A DNA stretch of 30,600 bases from Euryarchaeota archaeon UBA443 (GTDB taxonomy: Archaea; Thermoplasmatota; Poseidoniia; Poseidoniales; Poseidoniaceae). The stretch lies in contig DAKS01000005.1 of assembly GCA_002499195.1 (NCBI GenBank), forward strand, positions 1 to 30,600, in the 5' to 3' direction. Position numbers and translations under genes: made by a program. The notes beneath the pieces were generated by a model. It did not search any database. It was not told the origin of the DNA and saw only the letters and a program-made list of their open reading frames with translations. This document shows, piece by piece, positions 23,236 to 30,600 of the stretch (positions within the stretch are counted from its first letter, which is position 1; every line of letters begins with the position of its first letter).

Positions 23236-24192
23236 TCAAAGATTCAAGATGTAGGCAAATAAGAGAGGAGCGACGATGGTCGCATCGCTTTCTACAACAA
23301 ACATCGGTGTTGATGTATCGATTTTACCCCACGTGATTTTCTCGCTTGGTGGCGCTCCCGAATAACCCCCATAGGATGGGCGTGATTCGGATATTTGACC
23401 GAACCATGACCATAGAGGGACATCACGTTCTAAATCCTGATTGAGCATCGGTACTACGCAAATAGGGAAGTCACCAGCGATTCCTCCACCGATCTGTAGA
23501 AACGCAAGAGGTCTTTCTTGGCCCTCATACCAAGTAGCAAGTTGCTTCATGTACTCAATTCCAGAGAGAATGCAATCCGAATCGACCTCGGCTTCAATTG
23601 AGTGTGCTGCAAATATATTCCCCATTGTGGAATCCTCCCATCCTGGAACGAAGAGGGGAAGATTGGTCTGAGCTGCAGCCAATACCCAAGATGCCTCTTG
23701 ATCTCCTTCGCTTGATTTCAGCAATGATTCATTCTGAAGTACATCGTAAAAATAGAGGTGAGGAAGTTGACGTATTCCATTTCTTGAAGCATTTTTCCAA
23801 ACCTGAAGAAGATGGGGTTCAAGCGTTCGAATTGCTTCAGCCTCTGGAATACAAATATCCGTTACTCGGTTCATCTTCTTACTGAGGAGTTCTGCTTCAT
23901 CCTCGAGTGACAGACCCCTCCAATTATCGATTGAAGTATAGTGAGGGAAGGCTATCATGCGGAAGATATCTTCTTCGAGGTTTGCACCTGTGCAACTGAT
24001 TCCTGCAACATGTCCTTCTCGAATCATCGGAGCGAGTAATTTTCCAATTCCTGCAGTACTCATAGCCCCTGCAAGCGTAATGAACAATTTTCCTCCAGAC
24101 TCAAGATGGTTGACCAATGAAGACGACATCTTCGTTAACTCACCCGCATTAAAATGCTGGAAATTTGAATCCATCATATTGCGTATGCTCAT
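23236..24192 (-). CDS. dhs: Deoxyhypusine synthase family protein
   Basis: 318 residues from the ATG at 24190-24192, with GGAGG 7 bases upstream; the frame is open another 42 codons, but that overlaps speD. FITLAGAMSTAGIGK, GISCTGANLEEDIFR, FLQIGGGIAGDFPICVVPM and SEKITWGKIDTSTPMFVVESDATIVAPLL identify the family; the lysine that forms the enzyme-imine intermediate (WGKI) is present at about residue 289. The enzyme transfers the aminobutyl group of spermidine to a lysine of aIF5A. The spacing and wording of the C-terminal half resemble the bacterial-type deoxyhypusine synthase-like proteins, which may make other products (for example homospermidine). Operon with agmatinase and speD. Confidence 0.88.
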   Translation of the reverse strand: MSIRNMMDSNFQHFNAGELTKMSSSLVNHLESGGKLFITLAGAMSTAGIGKLLAPMIREGHVAGISCTGANLEEDIFRMIAFPHYTSIDNWRGLSLEDEAELLSKKMNRVTDICIPEAEAIRTLEPHLLQVWKNASRNGIRQLPHLYFYDVLQNESLLKSSEGDQEASWVLAAAQTNLPLFVPGWEDSTMGNIFAAHSIEAEVDSDCILSGIEYMKQLATWYEGQERPLAFLQIGGGIAGDFPICVVPMLNQDLERDVPLWSWFGQISESRPSYGGYSGAPPSEKITWGKIDTSTPMFVVESDATIVAPLLFAYILNL

Positions 24193-24194
24193 GG

Positions 24195-24581
24195 TCAATC
24201 CTCCGAAAAAAGAAAGCGATTGACGAACTTTTCTTGCATCAAAACGATACCTGGACAGTGCTGAAGGAGTGCGTCTTTGAGTTGAGATACGATCACCTGT
24301 GGATCTGTGCCTCCGCATGTGAATGCGTCAATAGCCAACAGACCTCGGTCGAGATAGCAGTGAGCGCTAACATGACTTTCGTCGATGAGAACTACAGCGG
24401 CAAATCCTGGTGGAGAAACGGTACCATCAAACACTTCAACATGAGCATGGACCTCACGCGCACTACTGTTTGCTACTGCTTTTTTCATCAGTTCAAGCAT
24501 ACTATCTCCATTGAAGGATGGTGCTGGGAAAAATTCACTATAATCTAGGAAAATATGCTTCCCTCGAGCGTTTGAAGACAT
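24195..24581 (-). CDS. speD: S-adenosylmethionine decarboxylase family (SpeD-like) proenzyme
   Basis: 128 residues. Auto-processing is expected at the E-S bond of DESHVSAH (Ser69 becomes the pyruvoyl group), with His74 and Cys89 of AFTCGG present as the processing and catalytic residues. The length is normal for the short prokaryotic class. The stretch after the His is CYLDRGLLAID instead of the common TWPE pattern. The annotated role would be dcSAM for spermidine synthesis. Since the gene directly abuts agmatinase (stop TAG next to ATG), the Sulfolobus-type precedent, where a SpeD paralogue decarboxylates arginine to agmatine, is a live alternative. It is followed after 2 bases by the deoxyhypusine synthase ATG. 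Confidence 0.88.
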   Translation of the reverse strand: MSSNARGKHIFLDYSEFFPAPSFNGDSMLELMKKAVANSSAREVHAHVEVFDGTVSPPGFAAVVLIDESHVSAHCYLDRGLLAIDAFTCGGTDPQVIVSQLKDALLQHCPGIVLMQEKFVNRFLFSED

Positions 24582-25577
24582 CTATTCGCCTCCATTCGAT
24601 TGAGAAAAACCTCTGAAATCTGTTGCTTGGCGATTCGGTCCTGAACGTGTTTCCAGGGCTTTCCACATTCCATTCTTTCTAGCAAAAGCGTGGCTTGAGA
24701 CTACATTGGTCGCCAACATTGCCGCGGTGAACTGAGTCAATGGAGAGTCTTTTTGAACACCGATTTCATTGACGTCAGCACTGACGACAACTGCGTTTGG
24801 AGCGTTGAACAAAGTCCGGATTGTTTCGTTGACTTGCCAATAGGTCAAGCCACCTGGAACCGGTGTTCCTGTAGCAGGAACCAATGCTCCATCGAGTCCA
24901 TCGATATCGATGGTTAGATGGGCGGGCCCTTTGATCGAAGAGAGCGTCTCCAGCCATTGATTCCAGTGTTGCGCACCATGGCATGGCGATTGAGTATCTT
25001 TTGCGAAGAAGGTTGTGATCCGTTCATCAATGGTCATTCGTTCGTGCTCTTCTTTGCTAAAGGCTCGAATCCCAACCTGAAGCAAGGACCCAATTCCTGC
25101 ATCAAGAGCGCGAGCTGCTGCACAGGCATGCGAATACGGCTCACCATCCAATTCCTCTCGTAGATCGCCATGTGCATCGATTTGAACAACGGTGAGATTG
25201 GACAGATCGTTCTCGACAAGTGGGTGGTGGCGTGCTGCTTCCATAATTGAAGGTAAGATTCCGTGTTCTCCACCTAAGCAAAGTGGAAAGCAGTCTCCTT
25301 TGAACCATGGAATCAGGTATCCTGTCATCGAATCTAATTGTTGTAAAAGCGTTGGTTCATCACCTTCCCATGCAGGAATCGTGTGGATGGACAAACCTGC
25401 TGGTAAATCATCGTTCAGTTGAACATCATACAACTCGACTTGTGCAGACGCTTCGATGCATGCTTGTGGGCCTTGAGCTGTTCCTTGTCCGTAGGATGTT
25501 GTCAATTCGTAATGTAGTGGAAGGATAGCGATGTCAACATCGCCATCGTCTGGCCTAAGGCCAAGAAAGGTCGGCAT
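24582..25577 (-). CDS. speB: Agmatinase/arginase family hydrolase (SpeB)
   Basis: 331 residues from the ATG at 25575-25577, which has GGAGG 8 bases upstream; an ATG at 25592 lacks such a site. Metal ligands are visible as LGGEHG (His105), DAHGD (Asp134, His136, Asp138) and TIDIDGLDG (Asp224, Asp226), the two-manganese site of the ureohydrolase fold. The sequence TGTPVPGGLTYWQVNE is a family signature. It most probably converts agmatine to putrescine and urea, as the adjacent polyamine genes suggest; arginase, formiminoglutamase or guanidinobutyrase activity cannot be excluded by sequence. First gene of the polyamine/hypusine operon. Confidence 0.88.
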   Translation of the reverse strand: MPTFLGLRPDDGDVDIAILPLHYELTTSYGQGTAQGPQACIEASAQVELYDVQLNDDLPAGLSIHTIPAWEGDEPTLLQQLDSMTGYLIPWFKGDCFPLCLGGEHGILPSIMEAARHHPLVENDLSNLTVVQIDAHGDLREELDGEPYSHACAAARALDAGIGSLLQVGIRAFSKEEHERMTIDERITTFFAKDTQSPCHGAQHWNQWLETLSSIKGPAHLTIDIDGLDGALVPATGTPVPGGLTYWQVNETIRTLFNAPNAVVVSADVNEIGVQKDSPLTQFTAAMLATNVVSSHAFARKNGMWKALETRSGPNRQATDFRGFSQSNGGE

Positions 25578-25686
25578 ACCCTTGTCCTCCATGGTCTCGA
25601 CGCTCTCTCCGCGCTTCTAAGCATTACCAAATTCAACCGTAAAATCGCGTCTGAACCTCACTTTACATGAAAAACAGCCGATGTGT

Positions 25687-25715
25687 TAATATACATCAAC
25701 GACCAATATACAATA
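25687..25715 (+). promoter_or_regulatory. Two TATA-like elements in the divergent promoter region
   Basis: taatataca (25687-25695) and caatatacaata (25704-25715) occur in the 176-base spacer between agmatinase (minus) and the 139-residue protein (plus). The second lies about 45 bases before the plus-strand ATG, which leaves a leader of about 20 bases with the ribosome site GGGGTGATGG. The remaining spacer (25593-25686) shows nothing I can name. Confidence 0.45.
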
Positions 25716-25753
25716 GTGTTCTCGGAGAAAAACCGCGGGCGGGGTGATGGAAA

Positions 25754-26173
25754 ATGGTAATGACACTACAATCGTTGACGCAAGCAATTCAGCAGCATAT
25801 TGATACTGAAATGGATGCAGAGGTTGCTGCAGGCATGGCCGAGCACGCGCTCGGTTTCTTTGGATTCTACAATCGTATTATCGATAATGCGCTTGAACCA
25901 ACCGACCGTAACTTGTTCTACATGTTCCAAGATTATGATCTCTTAACCACTGAATCGGAGGAAACAACGCTATGGGATGGACGTGAATGGCGTATTCACT
26001 ATTGGAAGTTCAAACCAGACCTCAAGGAACGTGTTGAATCGTATATGCAACGCCAACGTAAGACCGAAGACATTGATCCATTCGCTGATGTTTATGGTAC
26101 CACTGGACAAACCATTTGGACACGAGAATCTGAAAAGGTACAGAATCCAAACGCATTCACCAGTGATTGGTGA
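25754..26173 (+). CDS. Unknown 139-residue acidic helical protein
   Basis: Starts at ATG 25754 (ATG 25760 is also possible) with GGGGTGATGG upstream. The N-terminal part is helical (LTQAIQQHIDTEMDAEVAAGMAEHALGFFGFYNRIIDN), the middle carries NLFYMFQDYDLLTTESEETTLWDGREWRIHYWKF, and the C-terminal tail is basic then Gln/Thr-rich. It resembles small cytoplasmic proteins in Thermoplasmatota (possibly DUF6015), but this is a weak memory, not a match that could be checked. It has no cysteine, signal or TM segment. It has its own promoter region and a strong ribosome site, and lies 46 bases before the carboxypeptidase, suggesting a well-expressed housekeeping protein. Confidence 0.65.
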   Translation: MVMTLQSLTQAIQQHIDTEMDAEVAAGMAEHALGFFGFYNRIIDNALEPTDRNLFYMFQDYDLLTTESEETTLWDGREWRIHYWKFKPDLKERVESYMQRQRKTEDIDPFADVYGTTGQTIWTRESEKVQNPNAFTSDW

Positions 26174-26219
26174 GATTTCTTACCAAGCGTTTTTGTTTCA
26201 CCGTCGAGAGGCTTTGACC

Positions 26220-27578
26220 ATGCGTGTCGCGGTCGGCCTTGTCCTCTGCCTCCTTTTGACAGGACTTACACCTATTGCCAGTGCTTCGTCGGAATCCGAT
26301 GAAGAGGCATGGCCTGGAGAACCGATCGATAATCACGTTCACATGACTTGGGCGGCTTTGACGATGGAAGTCAAGGAATGGGCTGATGACAATCCGGATA
26401 TCGTCACGTTGATTGATGCTGGAAAATCTGAACTGGGCAAGTCGTTGTGGGTTGTCCAGATATCTGATTGGTCTATGGAGACCAAAGCAAACGGAAAAGC
26501 AAAGGAAATTGTCTACATCGATGGTGGCCATCATGGCAATGAGTATCTCGGTACAGCACTCGCCTGGCTATCGGCGCAATGGTACATTGAAGGCTGGAAC
26601 GAAGGGAATCAGGAGGCGGTAGATGCGCTTCAAAACACAGAGATCCATGTTCTAATTATGCTCAACCCTGATGGTAACGACATCGATACAAGATGGAACA
26701 TAAATCAAGTCGATTTGAATCGAAACTATGACCATTATTGGAATACATGTCCGACAACGCAACCAGGAAGTGCAGCATTTAGCGAATCAGAAACCGCTGC
26801 AAATTCACAATACATGAACGATTATGTTTCAGATGCTGATCTCTATGTAACGATGCACACCGGAGTATGGATCATGCTCTATCCGTGGGGCAAGTGGGCA
26901 AGCCAACCATCAGACTGGGAATTGTTCTATGATATTCGAGAAGATGTCCACGCGAATATTTCTGACATTCCTATTCAAAATGCTAACCAAGGCCTATATC
27001 CAAACTGTGGAACAAGCAGGGATTATGGATATGGCGTAATGGGATTCCCCACTTTTACATTCGAAACCGATGATGAGCAATTTGTCCCCGGTTCTATTGA
27101 AGCCCTCAACGAACGTTTAGGTGAAGAGATGGATGTCATGCGCTACCTGATTACCAATGTATGGTACTGGCGAGCCCGTCTTGATGTTCAATCGATTCAG
27201 GTATCGGATGATAAGGTGACTATTGATGTCGATAACCTTGGTCATGCTTCAACCACCAACGCGAGTTTGCAATATGTGGATTCGAGTGGACAGGTTGCTT
27301 GGACATCGTCTCTTTTCTCTGTCAATGCAAGCAATTCAACCATCGCCTCACTGGACGCGTCCAATTTTTCTTATTCCAAAGACGGAACATGGCAATTGTA
27401 TTACCAGAAGCGGGTAATTGATGCCTCGAAGTGGGTTACGGAACCTCTTGAAATCAATGCTACCTTGGTTGAAGATGATGATGATTCAAGCTTCCTCATA
27501 GGCTATGGGTTGTTCAGTCCGACAACGATTCTAGCCGGTTTGGCAGTGATTTCTTTGATGCGAAAAGAGGAAGAATAA
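26220..27578 (+). CDS. Secreted M14 zinc carboxypeptidase
   Basis: 452 residues from ATG 26220 with GAGAGG 7 bases upstream; a longer reading would start inside the previous gene. Signal peptide MRVAVGLVLCLLLTGLTPIASA. The M14 residues are all present: GGHHGNE (His and Glu, about 102-106), LNPDGND, VDLNRNYDHYW (Arg), VTMHTG (second His) and TFTFETDDEQF (catalytic Glu, about 281). A C-terminal Ig-like beta region of about 100 residues (LDVQSIQVSDDKVTIDVDN) and a TM helix near the C-terminus (LFSPTTILAGLAVISLM) anchor it to the cell surface. It would cleave C-terminal residues from extracellular peptides, in line with the downstream aminopeptidase and a protein-degrading life style. Confidence 0.92.
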   Translation: MRVAVGLVLCLLLTGLTPIASASSESDEEAWPGEPIDNHVHMTWAALTMEVKEWADDNPDIVTLIDAGKSELGKSLWVVQISDWSMETKANGKAKEIVYIDGGHHGNEYLGTALAWLSAQWYIEGWNEGNQEAVDALQNTEIHVLIMLNPDGNDIDTRWNINQVDLNRNYDHYWNTCPTTQPGSAAFSESETAANSQYMNDYVSDADLYVTMHTGVWIMLYPWGKWASQPSDWELFYDIREDVHANISDIPIQNANQGLYPNCGTSRDYGYGVMGFPTFTFETDDEQFVPGSIEALNERLGEEMDVMRYLITNVWYWRARLDVQSIQVSDDKVTIDVDNLGHASTTNASLQYVDSSGQVAWTSSLFSVNASNSTIASLDASNFSYSKDGTWQLYYQKRVIDASKWVTEPLEINATLVEDDDDSSFLIGYGLFSPTTILAGLAVISLMRKEEE

Positions 27579-27650
27579 CGATTCTAAATCGCTAAAAACG
27601 ATTCGCGAGGTTTCAAGTGCCTCAAGGAATTGGACGATATCGGTGAAACC

Positions 27651-29150
27651 ATGCAAATCAACGTAAGCTCAAGCCAGAACATCGACGGAACTCTCATTCT
27701 TCCACTCTATGAAGGAACCGATATCGTACCCGAAGCACATGCAACTGGCTTGCATGTTGCACTCAAATCCCAAATCAATCGAGTTCTTGCCGATGAAGAT
27801 TTCAAAGGAAAGGCGAAATCCACGATGACGCTTATGGGAAGCGAAGGTGGAAAGGCCATGCTCGTTGGACTTGGAAAAGAAGACGATGCTGATGTTCACG
27901 CATATCGCAAAGCAGGAGCTGCTATCATTGCTGCTCGAAAGAAAACACATGGTACAGATCTCACAGTTCGCTTCGCAGGAGCGAGTATCGAATGTATGGG
28001 AGCCTTTGCAGAAGGCATGTTGCTCCGTGATTATTCATATGACGAGTACAAGATGCAAAAAGAAGAGGACAAGGAGGCTGAGCGCAGTGTTCGTATCACT
28101 TGCGACGAGGGTCAAGAAGAAGAACTGGAAGAACTCGTTCGAATCCACAGTGGAGTTGTATCCGGCGTCCATCTATCTCGCGACCTTGGTAACTGCCCTC
28201 CAAACGATATGTATCCTGAAGCATTCTCCGATATGGCATGGGAATGGGCCAAGCAATACGACAATGTCGAAGTAACCATCATCAACTACGAACATGCCAT
28301 CAAAGCAGGTATGGGCGGTTTGGTCGCTGTCGGAATGGGTTCGTCTCGAAAACCATGTATGGTCATCTTTGAAATGAATAAGGAAAAGTCTGGTCGCTGT
28401 CCTCTTCTAGTTGGAAAAGGAATCACATTCGATACCGGTGGCATCTCTCTCAAGCCTGGTGCAAACATGGACGAAATGAAGTACGATATGGGTGGTTCAG
28501 CAACCGTTTTTGGAACCATGCAAGCACTCGCATCGACTGGACATGATGGAAAGGTCGTTGCAATTACCTGTATGGCTGAAAACATGCCTGCTGCAAACGC
28601 ACAACGGCCAGGTGATGTCATTACCACACTTTCTGGCAAGACTATCGAAGTCCTCAACACAGATGCAGAAGGACGATTGGTCCTTTCCGATGGTCTGTGG
28701 AAGGCTGGTGAATTCGATCCTGAATTCATCATTGACTTTGCAACACTTACTGGAGCATGTGTCGTCGCTCTCGGTCACGAAGCGACTGGATTGTGGTCCA
28801 ACGACGATGACTTCCGCACTAAGATTCATGAAGCAGGAAACGCAGTTGACGAATTGGCTTGGCCAATGCCGCTTCTCCCTGCCTTCGAAAAGGAGATGAC
28901 CGATTCCAAGATTGCTGATACTCGCAACCTCGGTGCTGGTCGATGGGGCGGTGCAAACACCGCTGCAGCCTTCCTCAAGCAGTTCGTTCCAAATCGAAAC
29001 TACGATGAAGATGGTGAACAAATCACTTGGGCGCACATGGACATCGCTGGAACCTACTGGGGTGCGAAGACCAACACTATGGTCGGAAATGGTGCAACTG
29101 GAATCCATGTCCGCACCATGTATCATTTGATTGCAAATTGGAACAATTGA
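27651..29150 (+). CDS. pepA: M17 leucyl aminopeptidase
   Basis: 499 residues from ATG 27651 with GGTGA 4 bases upstream; a TTG at 27630 is a poorer start. The two-metal site is intact: VGKGITFDTGG (Lys and Asp, about 256-263), MKYDMGGSA (Asp) and NTDAEGRLVLSDGL (Asp and Glu, about 335-348, the family signature). The N-terminal macro-like domain (residues 1-160) is typical of hexameric leucyl aminopeptidases. It releases N-terminal residues from peptides in the cytoplasm and may be moonlighting as a DNA-binding protein in bacteria. It follows the secreted carboxypeptidase after 72 bases, a plausible peptide-scavenging pair. Confidence 0.95.
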   Translation: MQINVSSSQNIDGTLILPLYEGTDIVPEAHATGLHVALKSQINRVLADEDFKGKAKSTMTLMGSEGGKAMLVGLGKEDDADVHAYRKAGAAIIAARKKTHGTDLTVRFAGASIECMGAFAEGMLLRDYSYDEYKMQKEEDKEAERSVRITCDEGQEEELEELVRIHSGVVSGVHLSRDLGNCPPNDMYPEAFSDMAWEWAKQYDNVEVTIINYEHAIKAGMGGLVAVGMGSSRKPCMVIFEMNKEKSGRCPLLVGKGITFDTGGISLKPGANMDEMKYDMGGSATVFGTMQALASTGHDGKVVAITCMAENMPAANAQRPGDVITTLSGKTIEVLNTDAEGRLVLSDGLWKAGEFDPEFIIDFATLTGACVVALGHEATGLWSNDDDFRTKIHEAGNAVDELAWPMPLLPAFEKEMTDSKIADTRNLGAGRWGGANTAAAFLKQFVPNRNYDEDGEQITWAHMDIAGTYWGAKTNTMVGNGATGIHVRTMYHLIANWNN

Positions 29151-29160
29151 ATGTGATGAT

Positions 29161-29898
29161 ATGAAGCAGCCCATTCTCTTCTTGGGAGTCGTCTGCATGT
29201 TTCTGACGTCTGGTTGTCTAGGATTTGTCAATAATGAGGAGATTCAAACCTCTCTCAAGGTTGAAGTCAATGAGCAGCACCTCATCATTGAAACAATCTA
29301 CGAACATGGTGAACTTGTTTCATCATCAACAGTCACCTTCGAGTTCGATTTTTCAGGATCAAACTCAGATGTTTCCATCAAAACCTTTGGTCTTGAAACA
29401 GATGATGGTCGATTCATGACCTTCAATGCAGATGAACAGCAAACGGCCTCATTGGGATTCTCGCAGCATGGACGATACAACGTTACATTGTTTGCGATTG
29501 ACTCCACTGGAGCAAACATTACTGAAACGAAAATATTGATTGTTGAACAAGTAATCTCATGGGCTGAAGACGATGCTGGCGCACCAGAATCGCTGTTCTT
29601 TGATGCAACACCAGGAAACGATGGAACTACGCCATCTTATCTCATTCTCAATTCAACAGTAACCAATCCATCTCCATTGTTGGAATTGAATGGAAGAGAT
29701 GTTGATCTTGAATGGGCGGTGTTGAATGTCGACGGTCAATGCATGGGTCATCGAGAAATCATCGAGAATGGAGATTCTGTCACTTGGAACACGCTACATT
29801 TCGCTCCGATTGAGAATCATGAGGTCAAATTGACCATTCATGAAGGCCAGGATTCGGTGGATGTCGAACACCGCATTGAATTACGGTACACCGATTAA
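29161..29898 (+). CDS. Predicted lipoprotein, unknown function
   Basis: 245 residues from ATG 29161. MKQPILFLGVVCMFLTSGCLGF is a lipoprotein-type signal with a lipobox LTSGC (Cys19). The mature part is beta-rich: VKVEVNEQHLIIETIYEHG, a Gly/Ser-rich stretch, and DDAGAPESLFFDATPGNDG. It has one further Cys (QCMGHRE). It resembles small Ig-like or cupredoxin-like surface domains in composition, but no family can be named. It lies 10 bases after pepA on the same strand, with a GTGATGAT purine run before the ATG, so it is probably co-transcribed with the aminopeptidase. Confidence 0.65.
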   Translation: MKQPILFLGVVCMFLTSGCLGFVNNEEIQTSLKVEVNEQHLIIETIYEHGELVSSSTVTFEFDFSGSNSDVSIKTFGLETDDGRFMTFNADEQQTASLGFSQHGRYNVTLFAIDSTGANITETKILIVEQVISWAEDDAGAPESLFFDATPGNDGTTPSYLILNSTVTNPSPLLELNGRDVDLEWAVLNVDGQCMGHREIIENGDSVTWNTLHFAPIENHEVKLTIHEGQDSVDVEHRIELRYTD

Positions 29899-29917
29899 CT
29901 CTTCTACCATAGTGTTT

Positions 29918-30436
29918 ATGACAACCGAGAAAGACTTTGTATTGCCTTTCCCTCAATTTGATTTAGGTGACTTTGTGATTACTCTTGCAGATGTGGAGGA
30001 CGCCCAACGCAAATGGGGAGATGGAATCGTAAGGATTGCAACAGCACACAGTACTGGAGGCAACTACACAGAAATTGCCACGAAACATGTTGAGCATCTC
30101 TATGCGTATGATTTTAGCCAAGTCCTCTTCAAACCGACAATGGCTTCGATTGATCAATTCCGCCCAACGTTCGAGAGTGCTTTGTCTTATTTTGTAGCCT
30201 CAAACGGTGTATGTGAAGAAGACAGTGGATTTGCAATTAAAGGTTGGACAGCTGTGCGTTTTGAGAATTCAGGCATTATCATCAACGAATCTAACGCTAT
30301 TGCCATGGGCAACTATTTCTTCACGGATGGAGATGGAAATGAAACAAAGGTCGAGTACACATTTGGATACATCCTCGATGATGCAAGTAACCTTCGTATC
30401 GTACTCCATCATTCCTCGCTACCAGCATCATCGTAG
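29918..30436 (+). CDS. NTF2-like (CaMKII association-domain/SnoaL-type) protein
   Basis: 172 residues from ATG 29918; the open frame runs back into the lipoprotein gene. VLFKPTMASIDQFRPTFESALSYF, AMGNYFFTDGDGNETKVEYTFGYILDD and LRIVLHHSSLP follow the pattern of a family often labelled phosphoribosyl-AMP cyclohydrolase in databases, but the fold pattern is that of NTF2-like/CaMKII association-domain proteins (the final LHHSS is typical). It has no signal peptide and two cysteines at most. The ligand is unknown. It is convergent with the partial gene at the window end, with three bases between the stops. I have no evidence for histidine biosynthesis. Confidence 0.7.
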   Translation: MTTEKDFVLPFPQFDLGDFVITLADVEDAQRKWGDGIVRIATAHSTGGNYTEIATKHVEHLYAYDFSQVLFKPTMASIDQFRPTFESALSYFVASNGVCEEDSGFAIKGWTAVRFENSGIIINESNAIAMGNYFFTDGDGNETKVEYTFGYILDDASNLRIVLHHSSLPASS

Positions 30437-30439
30437 ATG

Positions 30440-30600
30440 TTAATTTGAGTTTAAGCCAATCAAATTCCTCAGGAATGTTACCTGGCCTTCTGTATACAAG
30501 GGTACCCACTGCCAAGAGGGGTTATCAAAGGGGGCCCTTTGCAAAAACGCCCAATCAAAGGAATCGCAGTGTATCATTTTCTGTGCCTCTTCAGTACTTC
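30440..30600 (-). CDS. Partial CDS, C-terminal end of unknown protein
   Basis: Minus-strand frame open from the window edge to a TAA at 30440-30442, about 52 residues. The translation includes CDSFDWAFLQRAPFDNPSW, then VPLYTEGQVTFLRN and a terminal LIGLNSN, a composition like a real protein. The stop is three bases beyond the convergent NTF2-like gene's stop, which fits the tight packing seen elsewhere. Only the tail is visible, so no function can be given. Confidence 0.45.
   Translation of the reverse strand, partial: STEEAQKMIHCDSFDWAFLQRAPFDNPSWQWVPLYTEGQVTFLRNLIGLNSN

Noticed and set aside
25977..26219. Long N-terminal extension of the carboxypeptidase frame
   Set aside because: The upstream part overlaps the preceding gene in another frame and precedes a clear signal peptide and ribosome site, so it is a shadow.
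30526..30541. Inverted repeat CAAAGGG-GG-CCCTTTG
   Set aside because: Lies within the partial minus-strand coding frame and has no T-run, so it does not act as a typical archaeal terminator.
1..30600. CRISPR array, insertion sequence or integrated element
   Set aside because: No regularly spaced repeats, transposase or integrase motifs, or terminal inverted repeats were seen; the tRNA-Gly gene is not followed by a repeated 3' fragment.

Overview
The window looks like a stretch of a planktonic marine euryarchaeon, most likely Marine Group II (Poseidoniales, Thermoplasmatota). This is inference from gene content. Alba, a free-standing Bud32 kinase, a UPF0200-type kinase, an archaeal/Tad-like type IV pilus core, deoxyhypusine synthase and a tRNA with TATA-type upstream signals are archaeal. 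The aldehyde dehydrogenase, crotonase, thioredoxin-type arsenate reductase and DUF971 protein are bacterial-looking. Genes are packed very tightly. No CRISPR array, insertion sequence, rRNA or phage module was seen, and no stretch over 300 bases lacks a gene.

Layout. 1-1105: the start of an aldehyde dehydrogenase (minus) diverges from a 2-phosphoglycerate-kinase-like P-loop kinase across a short spacer with a 21-bp inverted repeat. 1106-6107 (minus): a five-gene pilus operon made of a TadA/FlaI ATPase, two TadB/TadC (FlaJ) platform proteins with extracytoplasmic inserts, and two small pilin-like proteins. 6185-9302 (minus): ABC ATPase, large permease and UPF0200 kinase. 9352-10194: crotonase. 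10195-12479 (minus): XTP/dITP pyrophosphatase, an unknown membrane protein and a CPBP membrane protease. 12564-13393 (plus): CrcB fluoride channel and a ferritin-like protein. 13394-15317: quinolinate synthase NadA diverging from Bud32. 15286-19232 (minus): a PAP2 phosphatase/transferase fused to a large extracellular domain, a DUF971 protein, an Mrp-type ATPase and a small membrane protein. 19277-20073: arsenate reductase, Alba and tRNA-Gly(GCC). 20131-25577 (minus): a 1016-residue surface protein and the polyamine/hypusine operon (agmatinase, SpeD-like decarboxylase, deoxyhypusine synthase). 25754-30436 (plus): an unknown 139-residue protein, a secreted M14 carboxypeptidase, an M17 leucyl aminopeptidase, a lipoprotein and an NTF2-like protein. 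The window closes in the 3' end of a minus-strand gene.

How the genes work together. The agmatinase, SpeD-like and deoxyhypusine synthase genes form a compact route towards putrescine/spermidine and hypusinated IF5A. The secreted carboxypeptidase and the aminopeptidase fit a heterotroph feeding on protein. The pilus operon and the surface protein concern the cell envelope.

The most notable signals are: pilus platform subunits carrying Cys-containing external domains; a PAP2 enzyme fused to a large sensor-like ectodomain; an Mrp ATPase that has lost the CPxC cluster-binding motif; and four convergent gene pairs whose stop codons abut with no spacing at all. Functions rest on motif recognition only; no database search was possible.
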